Shown here: piece after piece, positions 23,936 through 34,600 of the stretch
Layout: each line of letters opens with the position of its first letter
How positions within the stretch are numbered: position 1 is the stretch's first letter
Origin: Gnetum montanum
Taxonomy: Eukaryota; Streptophyta; Gnetopsida; Gnetales; Gnetaceae
NCBI GenBank assembly: GCA_015680685.1
Contig: MNCI01022407.1
Location: forward strand, 31,378 to 95,377
Direction: 5' to 3'
DNA length: 64,000 nucleotides
Translations under genes and position numbers: made by a program
Notes under the pieces: generated by a model
Seen by the model: the letters and a program-made list of their open reading frames with translations, nothing else
What the model was told of the DNA's origin: nothing
The model's database searches: none

Positions 23936-24056
23936 GGAATAATTTCTCCTTTGTTTAAATCAACCTATTCCATGAAATGGCCAAAATGTGCCAACAATGG
24001 CACACTATGATATCGCGTACGTGATATTGAGATGGCCACGATATCGCATCCCATCA

Positions 24057-25053
24057 TACCCCCATGAATAAATGAAAACTCGTCCTCGAGTTCCTTACAA
24101 TAATATCAGGAAGGTATTGGATTATTAACTCAAATGCAACTAATGGGATGACATATGAATGGATCATCATTACAAGATGCAACAAAACTGGTGTTCATGA
24201 CAACAAGGGTGAACACCTTATTACATTGACATCAAGCCTCATTTGGCAGCTGAGAAAGAGAAAGAGAGAAAGAAGTGTCACTGCTACCAATGCTAAGATT
24301 GCACCTTTCGGTGTTCATCTGTAAGCATGCCATCGATCTTGCTTCTTGCATAGCTATTTTAGCATCGCTCCATTCCAAGTATTCCCTCTAGATCCAATAC
24401 ATTGTTGCATGATTGCCATCTACACACACAACATAGTCTTATATTAGCAAGGGTAAATGAATCATCATGTAATTGATACCTTGCTTTGGTGTAAATCCAT
24501 TGGCTAAGTTGTGGTATGGCTGATTAAAAATCTGGAGATATATTACTGACGACTATCGAAGGTGTAGGAGTTAGGAGAAAATCAAAAAAATTGGACCCCA
24601 TACCCCCATGACTAATCACGAACCTTCGGTAGCAATAGAATGGAGAAAGAAAAAGAACAAGAAAGATGACAACTATAACGTCGATGAAATGGATTTCAAG
24701 ATGGAAATGAACAAAAAAATAAAATTAATTACAAAATGTTAGGGGAAAGAGATTAACTGGTGCACCAAAGAGGAATGTCAGTGGGTCCTCCCCAAACCAA
24801 GCTCATGCCCTTAATGCCTTGACAAGCCCACATTCAAAGAGTCTGTAGGCTCTGGGAATGTCATTTGGAACAAGAGTTAAAGGCTTAAATGCAAGAATTT
24901 ACCAAAAAGAAAGCAATGTGTCAACCAAAATATATACTAATGATACAATAGGCAATGAGGTGAACAATGGAGAGAAGGGTGAACAGAAGAGAATGGAATG
25001 GAATCCCAAGAACAAGGTGGTGTATAGACCCTTGTGGAGTTAATGATTAATGT
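24057..25053 (-). other. 3' noncoding region of D, part 1
   Basis: Inverted match to 15600-16642 of A, beginning with the complement of the polypurine tract and ending at the AATGT duplication (25049-25053) made by insertion of C. The continuation resumes at 50280. Confidence 0.85.
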
Positions 25054-26430
25054 TGAAACACGATAAAATTTTGGCCTAGCAGTTTTAGATAGGACTCAAG
25101 CTAAGTCATACCCCTGCCCAACATGAATATAGCATGACCAAACTCGAGAGCCTCCAAAATAGCATGAAATGACACAGAATTGAATAGGAAAGGCCCCCTG
25201 GGATCCACAAGTGATTTCTCCAACTCCTTGCATCCAGAATCTAGGGCTTTAGGGTCACAATAAACCAAAGCACAAGTGCAAATGCAAAACATGTACAATC
25301 ACTGTCTAGCCCAAGAAAAAAAAGAGAGAGATACAAATAACCAGCAACACCAAACAAATAACTTGCTCCCTTCTTAGTCGCTCACATGCTAGTTCCACTA
25401 ATCCATGCTGTAATACATAATGTGGTAAAATATGACTAGAGACATTCACAATGCATGCTCATGCTACAATAAAAATTGCTTACAACTCACGCTGCAATGC
25501 ACATAACACGACATCATGTTGTAAACCATGTAAATCACATAACTAACATGGCAGAAGAAGTTGAGAAGTAGCCTTAGATGCAAAACAAAAGGCACAAAAA
25601 ATCACAGTTCCTGCAAGTCATGCCCAGGCAAAAAATTTCCCAAAAATTTTAGCTTCCTTGGGCACAAAGATCGCTTCTCTTTGGCCATCCACGTTCAAGC
25701 CCTCGGCACCTACCATGCTTCCTTGTCCTGCACTCTAGGACCCCTCACCCTGGGATGACCTTGTATCTAAGTCACGCTAGGAATGGCCCTAATGAAAAGA
25801 ACACACCCAAAAGAAAATTTATAACTCTTGCTATTAACTGAAAATTTATTTTTCAAGTCTTAGGAGTTGTGCCTAAAGATGATTTGCCTTTAGATGCAGC
25901 ATCAGCTGCCTACTAGCCTTAGGACCACCCCACATTCTGACGTAGATTTACTCAAAACAACAAAAGTGGGTACAACAGGGAAGGGAAAAAAGTAGTTACA
26001 TGTCTGATTTCAACAAAGACTATTTACCAGGATTAACCCGCATCCCTGCAACACATGCTAGGGCTGATACACGCCTCACAATACAACTTACGCTAAGGTG
26101 CACCCTCATTAGTTACGCTAGGCATCCCCCCTTCCCTCATCCTGAGACATTCCTTGATTTTCTCATGCCACAGCATGCCCTGGGTTGCCACGTTGAGCAA
26201 GCCCTAGGTTCGATCCTCTCACGCAAGCCATTAGACGAAAACCACAATAAAAATGGTGAAACGCAAAACCCCAAAAAAGTCTCTGATGCCTGAAATGTAC
26301 ATGAGAAAACCATAATACAAACCCTAGAATCCAACAAATATTTTCATTCCAGAACATTGCAAAAAATGACAGTCCTAATGGCTCATGTTGTGCTTGCACT
26401 GCAATCAAATACCATGGAACAAATACATAC
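25054..26430 (+). other. Left end of C: LTR start and unresolved sequence
   Basis: Only the first ~20 bp can be matched to an LTR by eye. After that comes sequence without a recognised protein. A minus-strand open frame at 25101-25298 is followed by CG-containing stretches around 26000-26300. It may be intron or later exons of the C antisense gene in a version diverged from B, or an unrelated fill-in. I cannot decide. Confidence 0.35.
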
Positions 26431-26564
26431 CTACACAAAGTCCCTATCCATGATGAAATTTTGGATTGGGGAAGGCATTGAAGAAATTGTTCGCTCTCCT
26501 CTGCAAACAATAAGTTGGCTTGCTTCTTTCCCTTGCATTGGTTTGTTGCTACTCTCCCCTTCAT
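26431..26564 (-). pseudogene. Antisense-gene exon 1 homologue in element C
   Basis: The frame from the ATG at 26564 carries AEESEQFLQCLPQSKISSWIG, clearly related to TEESEAMLQCLPRPRVPSWPG of the B antisense exon 1. The splice donor falls at the aligned position (exon end 26431, then GTATGTATTT). In B the aligned base starts GTAGGC. The following exons of B were not found in C. Confidence 0.65.
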
Positions 26565-26999
26565 AATTGTTACTCACACTCGTGTTGCTCTGAACCGTGG
26601 TCACCCCACCCCACCTTGCCCTATTACTCACGTCGTTTTCCTCACCCTATTGCACGCTACCTTCACTTGCTGCTCACACTACTGATCCCTCTTTTTCATG
26701 CTACCTTCACTTTTTGTTGCTCACACTGCATTGAAAATGATACCACACTATTTGGTCACGCTCACCATTCATACACTAATGCTTGCCAAAATAACTCCTA
26801 TAATGCACCTTCTGAATCCCTTCTATGTTTCCTACCCTTGTTAAACCCACTGTCCAATGTACCTGCCTTACTTTATGCTTATTTTATTTTGTTTTTCATT
26901 TTTATCTCTCATTCTTGATTTCTCTGGTTAATTTAGCCTAAGCATCAAAATAACACAAAAACGAAAAAAAAAACCAAAAATTCATAAAATCATAAAACT

Positions 27000-27204
27000 T
27001 ACAACATTATTGTTCGCACAACAAAAAATTGAATACCAGTGGCCCGATAAGATCTAAAACTACCATGTGGTCTTGGTATGACATTAAACTACACCTACAT
27101 TCCATAATCTCATTAGAGCATAAATTAAACAAAGCTAATTTATATTTAGCAACTCATCCATCAAGAAAACCTCGCTCACGGTCCTCCCAGTTTAAATTGG
27201 CAAA
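27000..27204 (+). other. Spacer before pol in C, trace of tandem repeat and intron end
   Basis: Contains GACATTAAACTAC, the unit core of the array at 33829-34310 in B, then a pyrimidine-rich stretch. At the place of the B splice acceptor TTGGCAG it reads TTGGCAA. Confidence 0.4.
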
Positions 27205-27664
27205 GATAAACACATGGATAGCAAGAACCTATTTACAAAGGTGTCTATCAATGGACCACATGGAGCCATTAAAAGAGAGATTAACCTAGAGTCCATTGAT
27301 CTAGAATCATCAGCTTATGACAATTTTGTGGCATCAACACAAGAGACACTCAATTGTTTTGAAGGAATGACGAAAGCTCTAGACTTAGAGGCCGATAACA
27401 TCACTGAAGATCTCCTCGCCGAAGTCCCCATTACTATGTCCGATGGAAAAGTCAAAATATTAAAATTGAGTACTTTATTAAATTCACAACTAGCCAGGGA
27501 CATAGCTCAAGTGCTGAAAGAAAAGATGAAAGCATTCGCTTACTCTTATACTGATATGCTAGGACTAGACCCCAAAATAGTCCAGCGCAACATTATCCTT
27601 GATCCAAAACTCAAACCAGTGAAACAAAAAGCATGAAATGTTAAACTTGAGATAACATTAGTAG
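27205..27664 (+). pseudogene. pol of element C, part 1: region before the RT
   Basis: Encodes the linker between protease and RT (GPHGAIKREINLE, LEADNITEDLL, PKIVQRNIILDPKLKPVKQKA), matching 39891-40330 of B. It is cut at 27664 by element B, and AGTAG (27660-27664) is repeated at 46370-46374 where the frame resumes. Open as a frame for 140 codons before a TGA at 27634. Confidence 0.85.
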
Positions 27665-29131
27665 TGAAACACAACAAAGTACTAAGCTTAGTACTTTTCC
27701 AACAAGAATCAAGCAAGTCACGATGCTCCCCAGCATGACTAAAGCTTGAGGGCCCCACAGACAGCTTCAAGCGGAGTCGAACTCAACAAGAAGCAGTTCC
27801 CTGGGACCCGCAGACAACCACGGTGACATCTACTATTAGAACATGGCAACTTCGGGGCTCAAAATACTTCGTCTTCACTAAATATGCATTCTCGGCATAT
27901 ATGCCTAGCATATACGCCCAACATTCATAGCGTATACACTTAGTGTAGATGCCCAGCGTACACGACCTTACATGTATGCCTAGCATGTACGACTGAGGTA
28001 TATGCCTGGCATGCAACCCCCGAAGATAGCATGGAAATAGCATTTTAGAGCAAGATTTGGTACAAGGCATCAAATCACACGAATAGAGCAATAGTCAGGT
28101 GTTGACATCTGACATTCTGGAGTCCATACGCTGAGCATGTACATCCTACATGCCCAACATATATGCCCAGTGTATACGCCTAGCGTATACATCCAGTGTA
28201 TATGCCTAGCATCTACAAAGTGTCAGATCAAGGTCAACCAAGCTGAACATCCACAGGCAACATCTACATGGCATCTGAACTCAAATCTGGAGGACGAACA
28301 ACTTCTTCTGTTTTGATCAAGTCTGTACGCCGAGGTCATATGTCTAGCATGTATATGCTAGTGTACAACCGTATACGTTGGCGTACAACAATATACGTTG
28401 GAATATAGCAATATACGCTAGCATATAGCCATATATGCTGGCGTACAGCACGCTGAACACATGTAAATTTTATTCTTTCGCACCTACTCAATGTGCCACA
28501 TGTCACCCAACCCGAGTCTAACGACTAAACCTGTATAAAAACCTCAATTTTTCATTAGATCAGGAGGGGCAATTTTGAGCAAATTAGAGAGAAAAATAGA
28601 GACGTTAAGAACCAGAGCAGAAAACCCTGTACGTTGGACCTTCCCCTGCACGCTGAGAATACAACCTCTATGCTGTGCTTGCAGTTTGAACCAGCACACA
28701 GTCATCCCTACATCCACTAGGGCTATTTGTCTTCCTTATGTCAGAGCCACAATTACGTTAGACCGATGCATTGTAACTCTTATTTTTCAATGACATTGCT
28801 ACATTTCTTTGTTCCAATTTGTTACAATTTTTTTATTCATTGTTGCATGTTTACTATTTATGCTATTGCACGTTTACACTCCTCTTATGCCAATTACGCT
28901 ATTTACGCTTCCTTTTACATTAGTTACACCATTTACATATAACCTAGCGTATAGCACATCGGTGTACGTTCGGTAAAATCCTTACCTGATCCGCGTGCAG
29001 ACCACTCAAGGTACTCTGCCTTCGTTAATTCTAGCTTGCCCTCAAGTGAAGCTAGGGTCTTCTATGCGTGTCCGGGGATCTCCAGGTTTCTCTTTCATTC
29101 AAGCCGGAGACTGACAATTTCGGATAGTACA
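27665..29131 (+). repeat. 5' LTR of element B
   Basis: 1467 bp, TGAAACACAACAAAG..GATAGTACA, matching 44900-46369. It holds dozens of degenerate TATACGC/TACGCT motifs (27880-28450) and a TATA box at 28534-28541 (TATAAAAA type). Confidence 0.92.
28534..28541 (+). promoter_or_regulatory. TATA box of the B LTR
   Basis: CTGTATAAAAACC, at the same place in the 3' LTR (about 45770). In the C LTR remnant the aligned sequence is CTGCATAAATACC. It lies just before the leader that ends the LTR. Confidence 0.55.
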
Positions 29132-29644
29132 GAAATTTTTGCTAGAAGAAGGGCCGAAACTGCTTAAAACCTACTACGCTTCAGAACTCGCAGCATCTAT
29201 GCTGCTGAGTATACGTTGACCCTATCTGCAAAACTCTCAGCATCTACGCCATTGAGTATATGCCGACCCTGTTTGCAAAATTCCCAGTGTCTACGCTGCT
29301 AACGTATATGCTGCACGTTGTACGCTGACTTTGTTTATGCTTTACATTGCAGACTCTATCTACGTTGTACATTGTAGACCCTATCTATGCTATACACTAT
29401 AGACTCTGTCTACGCTGTATGCTATAGGCTCTATCTACACTGTACGCTGACTCTGTTTACGCTCTACGCTGTAGACTCTATCTACACTGTACGTTGACCC
29501 TGTCTATGTTGTACGCTGTAAACTTTGTCTATGCTACTGACATATACGCTGCACACATACGCTGCAGACTTTGTCTATGCTGTTGACGTACTAGGTATGC
29601 TAGTTTCATATCCCTTCATTGTGTCATATTCTCAACTGTTCATC
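29132..29644 (+). other. Leader of element B with TACGCTG repeats; primer site not recognised
   Basis: From about 29195 to 29580 the sequence is built from degenerate copies of TCTACGCTGTACGCTG-like units. Directly after the LTR (29132-29160) no convincing tRNA complement starting TGG is visible, so the primer site is mutated or of an unfamiliar type. Confidence 0.5.
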
Positions 29645-32600
29645 ATGAACACCATAAACTCCAATGCTACAACCACCCCAATCACGGACCTTGTAGGCAC
29701 CATGGTCATTCAACAACTCGTGGTACAACCCACAATGGGGCCTCACTGGTCTCTTACATTGCAAGGGAGAAACCCATCATCTTACATTATAACTCAAGAT
29801 CAGTACAATTTCATATGCGTGAAAATACAAGCCGGCCTAGCCGTGGGCCGAGCCGAAATGGAGGTTAAGAGACAATACAAACTCTTCCATAGGGGAGGAC
29901 ATGAGTTCATCCCTTCCCCATACGATATCATCCCTCTTCCAGAGCATTACTCTGAGCTCATCTCATAACTCCTCCTGCAAAGGAGCCAGTCTCTAGATCA
30001 GCCTATAGTAAATCCTCAACTGGAAGAGGAGGATGACTTCCCAGCCTAATTTGAGCATGAAGATTCATACCATACTCTTAGTCCACAAACCTATGTCAAC
30101 CCGTTGTTTCATCCAACCATAGGGGAAATTATGTCCCTTCAACCATTTAAATTCACCCAAGCACAAATACCTCAACAAGAATCATCCACACTTGTTCATA
30201 TTCCTCCTGCAACTGATCCGCAACTCAATACACTTCCTCTTGCTATTCTCCCCATTGCAACAATAGACCCATCCTCACAAGTACAACCCCCTCAAAATAA
30301 TGTAGGAGTAACCTTCCCACCCCGAGTGATCGGGATGTTGCATGTGATACCAGCTTCTAAGTCTGCTCATTATATCCCCTGGATCCAAACCCACGGAGCC
30401 CCTTTCACTATTGTAACTCAACCAGTTCAGAGTACCCCTATACAAAGCGTGACTACCCAATGGGCAGTGATTGGTGCTCAACTGCATTAATTCCCCCACT
30501 ATAACATATTGCCTCACACAATTCCACCAGCTAACATCCCTCAAGGACAACCACAACAACAACAACCCCTTGCCTATAATGTACCACCCACCATAAATAT
30601 TCTGCAAATGCAGCCTCCAACTACACAACTTTCTTCCTTCCAGCCGACTGTCCAACAATCTAACATGTATACTGTACAACATCCTGAATCCACTATTTTG
30701 CCTAGTGCCCAAGACTAGGCTAACACTAAAAAACTAATGCAAGAACTAACCGACGAGGTCAAACGCCTCAAGACAGCCGTCGATGGAGAGCTCAAGGTAG
30801 TGGACTTCTATCACTATGACCCTATCAGCTCTTTGGTTTTGCCTCTAACATTACCCAAGGGTGTATCTTTGCCTACCCTAACCAAATACAATGGGGAGAC
30901 AGACCCCAACGCTCACCTCATAATGTTCAAACTAGAGTACACGCTACTTCAGGCATGGCCACATGCCATTCTATGAGTGTTCCCCATGTCCCTCGCTGGG
31001 AGAGCACTTGATTGGTATCGGGCCTTGCCACGGAACTTGATATCTTCTCTGGAAGATTTATTGCACCAATTTGTCACTAGGTTTAAGTATAACTTCAAGC
31101 CTAAAGCAATACTAGATAGCATTATACAGGTCAAGCAAGCACCTCTTGAACCTATCCAAAAATTCATCCAACGATGGAGTGCTGCTCTCAATGAGCTCCA
31201 TGAGCCAATCCCAAAGATGTATCTCCTCACCATCCTAAAAGGGGCTGTCAATGATTTTGTCAAATCCAAACTGTATTATCTCAATGCATGCACTCTGAGT
31301 CAAGCGTTTGTACAAATCAAGAACATAGAGGAGGCAGCACAAAATAGCCATGATCTTGCATATTTAGCATTTAAGAACCAACACAGTAAAAAAGATAAAG
31401 AGAAGGTTAAAACACCTATAGAGGTAGTAGCAGAAATACAACAAGAAAATGTAGGACAACAAAACAAACTGCTCGTTGCCCCTACCAATTATGCTAAACT
31501 CGCTCCCGCGATGGCACCCGAATCATCAGCATCACAAAACCCAACACCAGGTCACACGAGGAACTTTGAAAGGAAAGATCCCTCTCAATATACGCTGTTG
31601 CCCATGAAACCATCGTAGTTGTTTGACTAACTCTTGAAGGCTAGATTAATGAAACATAAATACTTTTCCCCTGTAGTGATCCAAAGGCATGATCGGTTCT
31701 GTCAACTGGTTCAGAACCCAAGCCTAGCAACACGAGATGAGCCCCTAGTGCCAAAAGGCTTTTGAATGGACCGTTTTTGTGATTATCACCAATGTAACAG
31801 GCACAGCATGGATTATTGTTTCACCCTAAAACAAGATATTCAACGCATGATGAACGGAGGTTAGATCACCTTTGATGAAGCCAACCCGATCCAACCACAA
31901 AACCAGGCCATGGGTATGTATAAAGACCCTCTAAATACCAAAGAGGCACCGTATGTCATTAACAAAATCTACCTTCATAACGAACCTAAAACACCTAGCA
32001 TTAACACTGTCTATTCCGACCATGAACAGAAAATGCCTAATAAACCATTTGTAGTGCGTATTCCACCCACTGTACAAACATCCGTGCCCCAACCATCATA
32101 CTCCCCGCAGAAACCTTTTGTCGTTCGAGTACCCCCTGCCATAGCGACTTCTAACACCCCGACACATGAAAAACCATACGTGGTGCACGTACCTCCCGCC
32201 GCTACTACCACAAACTCACAAACACCTCCTATTCCAGCTCCCTACGTAGTCCGAGTACCACCTGCGGTCACAACAGCAGAGGTACAACCTCTAGCTAGGC
32301 CAACTCCATACATCATTAGGACACCTGAATGTCCTAGTGATCACCAATCCCCCACTTCACAAACATAGAATAAACCAAGTCCCTATGTCATCAAGGTGCC
32401 TAGTCAGCCAGGCACTCAATCGGATGCGACCGTCCAACCACAACCTCGCCCTTCTCCATACGTAGTACGGGTTCCAAAGTAACCTGAGTTCCCAAAACTA
32501 GCTGCGCCCCCACGCCACACACGAGAACGCTTAGCAGACAAGCTTACACATGAACTCTTGGAAAAGGAGTGTCAACGACTAGCTGTAGGATCACCTAAAC

Positions 32601-33828
32601 CTACCCTGCTAAACGTAGTACCCATTACACCACCTAGCGATAAACCAAACACAGGCTATGAGGGTGAATCATCCAGAAAACATGATACGCCTAAATCAAT
32701 GATTCCAAGTAAAAATGACAAACCAACTATGCATGAAATAAAACTGTTGGGCCCAATGGACCAAGTCATTGCCAATAGACATGCGCCCAATAGTAGAGAT
32801 CTAGCAACAGCTCTAACGCAGGTCACACAGGCACTCAAAAAAAAAAATACTTCACTGAGCTTATACAACCTAGTGTTAACATCTCAAGCCCACCGCGAAG
32901 CTCTAGTGCGCATGTTAACATCTATCCCAGTAAGCAAAGACATACCTACAAATGAACCTTCAATTCATGTGGTAATGTACTCGCCTCAAGGGTTAACTCC
33001 TAAGCCATTAAGTTCCCACAATGATAACATCAAGGTGGATGAGAAAATAGGAGAGATAACAACAACCCCTATGTTCATAACAATATGAATAAATCAATTC
33101 AAGATACATAGGGTGCGTGTAGATGATGGAGCCTTCACAAACATAGTGCCATATCCAATAATCGAACAACTGGGGCTTACAGAGCTAATCAGACCAACCG
33201 CCACCACATGCTTGAAATCATTCAGCGGGTAGCGTGTGATAGTTAAAGGCACCGTGACTTTAGAATTCATATCAGGGGATCAATTCCCCACATCTGTCGA
33301 CTTCGTGGTAATCGATGAAATGCCAAGGTTTAACCTAATATTGGGAAGGCCCTGGCTAGCCCAACTGAAAGCAATCTCTTCCCCATACATCAAGAAATTC
33401 ACCTGCATTACAAAGGCAACGAAATCATTATACACGGGGAGGCTGCCACACCTACCATCTCCTTGTATACAGATGCAGATCAAGGCTCATAGGTTAAGCT
33501 CGAAGAGCCTAAACAACATGATACAAATGAACAACAACCAGTAGTCTATAACCTTTTAGATACAAAGGAAAATCTACCCAAAACAAAAATGCCCAGGCCT
33601 GAAATCATACATAGACAGCCTCACATAGAAATTACGACTAACAAAGAAACCACAATACATGCTGAAGCATCGAAAAACACCAACACAGGAACTATTCCAT
33701 CAGATGTCCCTTGGGCTGAATTACCATTCAACGTGATCAGTGAAGGAGACTCTGAATATAGAATCATACCCGCTAATGCATCACCTAACGTTAAAATGAG
33801 AAAAATCAAAAAATTACTAAACCAATAA
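29645..33828 (+). pseudogene. gag-protease polyprotein of element B
   Basis: Long structural polyprotein. The ATG at 29645 (MNTINSN) opens a frame that continues to about 33390 with about ten stops. A -/+1 shift then moves it to the frame that ends at 33828. Parts: N-terminal domain (29645-29968), Pro/Gln-rich linker (30060-30720), capsid (30737-31370: KYNGETDPNAHL, GRALDWYRALP, FVTRFKYN), a CX..HX..C zinc segment CDYHQCNRHSMDYC (about 31780-31820) typical of Tat gag, seven PYVVRVPPA-type repeats (32042-32482), and a retropepsin at about 33110-33400 with VDDGAFTNIVP and LILGRPWL. The downstream linker has one further stop. It lies before the first tandem array. Confidence 0.88.
32042..32482 (+). 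repeat. Seven in-frame protein repeats, consensus P-[YF]-V-[VI]-R-[VI]-P-P
   Basis: The repeat prolines start at 32045, 32114, 32174, 32240, 32306, 32381 and 32456, so spacings are 60-75 nt and always a multiple of three. The copies run KPFVVRIPP, KPFVVRVPP, KPYVVHVPP, APYVVRVPP, TPYIIRTPE, SPYVIKVPS and SPYVVRVPK. The array lies between the zinc segment and the protease. Confidence 0.85.
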
Positions 33829-34310
33829 ACAACAAACTGTCTGAAATGACATTAAACTACAAATAGTTCGAAACGACATTAAACTATCATTCCAAGTCCA
33901 AAACGACATTAAACTACATTCCAAGTCTAGAATGACATTAAACTATCATGTCCATGATGACATAAAACTAGCCACGATCAGGAATGATCGATCTACCAAG
34001 AGAGATTCACCCATGTCGCTCAAAACTCCTCTTGCTTACGCATGGCCCGAAATGACCTTAAACTAGTGCATCTAGCCCAAAATGGCATTAAACTAGTGCA
34101 TGTGGCCTGAAATGGCCTTAAACTAGTGCATGTGGCCCGAAATGGCCTTAAACTAGTGCATGTGGCCCAAAATGGCCTTAAAGTAGTGCGTATGGCCTGA
34201 AAATGGCCTTAAACTAGTGCATGTGGCCTGAAATTGCCTTAAACTAGTGCGTATGGCCCAAAAATGGCCTTAAACTAGTGCGTGTGGCCCGAAATGGCCT
34301 TAAACTAGAT
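33829..34310 (+). repeat. Tandem array 1 between protease and antisense gene
   Basis: About 15 copies of a ~30-bp unit. Early units read like GTCCGAAACGACATTAAACT, later ones like GTGGCCCGAAATGGCCTT followed by AAACTAGTGCAT. The shared core is TTAAACTA. Confidence 0.85.
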
Positions 34311-34594
34311 CATCCACTTATACTTTGTTTTTCTCCCAAATTCCAGTTCACTATTCCAATTTACACTTGCATTTTCATGTTGTCAGTAATAATTTTCATG
34401 ATTATATTTTGTTTATAATTACACTCCTACTTATAATTACATTCGTGCACTACACTTAAACTACCAAAACAAACCAAAACATTTTATATTTCCGTATTGT
34501 GTTTACATTTAAACCCAAAATCCACAACAAACAAATATATGTAGAGATATATATATATACATGTAATGATGTACAATTAGAAGAGTGAACAGAT

Positions 34595-34600
34595 TTTATT
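34595..34600 (-). promoter_or_regulatory. Polyadenylation signal of the antisense gene
   Basis: AATAAA on the minus strand about 80 bp past the stop codon at 34679, a usual distance for plant genes. Confidence 0.5.

Larger units (their letters stand above)
20082..23996 (-). mobile_element. Element E: 3.9-kb LTR-like insertion carrying host-gene fragments
   Basis: Exactly bounded by ATGGC duplications (20077-20081, 23997-24001), with ends TGTTGG..CCAACA. A 5-bp duplication and TG..CA ends are the signature of LTR-retrotransposon integration, but there is no second LTR, gag or pol, so a solo LTR is the simplest reading. A TATA box at 21345-21354 directs minus-strand transcription, which puts the xanthine dehydrogenase fragments in the U3 part. 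Ogre-like elements are known for LTRs of this size. A DNA transposon is less likely, because the terminal inversion is only about 6 bp. Confidence 0.65.
19344..24056 (-). repeat. 3' LTR of element D, interrupted by E
   Basis: Left end TGATGAGTGGC, right end ..CATCCCATCA, directly followed by the complement of the polypurine tract (TACCCCCATG, 24057-24066). Without the 3.9-kb insert and one ATGGC it is about 793 bp, and it aligns with the other D LTR (54728-55583). Confidence 0.9.

Noticed and set aside
20082-23996. E as a DNA transposon with terminal inverted repeats
   Set aside because: The inversion is clear for about 6 bp only, and the 5-bp duplication with TG..CA ends fits LTR integration better. 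Kept as a lower-ranked alternative.
26520-26918. 132-codon plus-strand frame
   Set aside because: It overlaps the upstream part of the C antisense exon 1 region, and the translation is a CT-rich shadow without known similarity.
33829-34310. CRISPR-like direct repeat array
   Set aside because: Units are contiguous degenerate minisatellite copies without unique spacers, within a plant retrotransposon.
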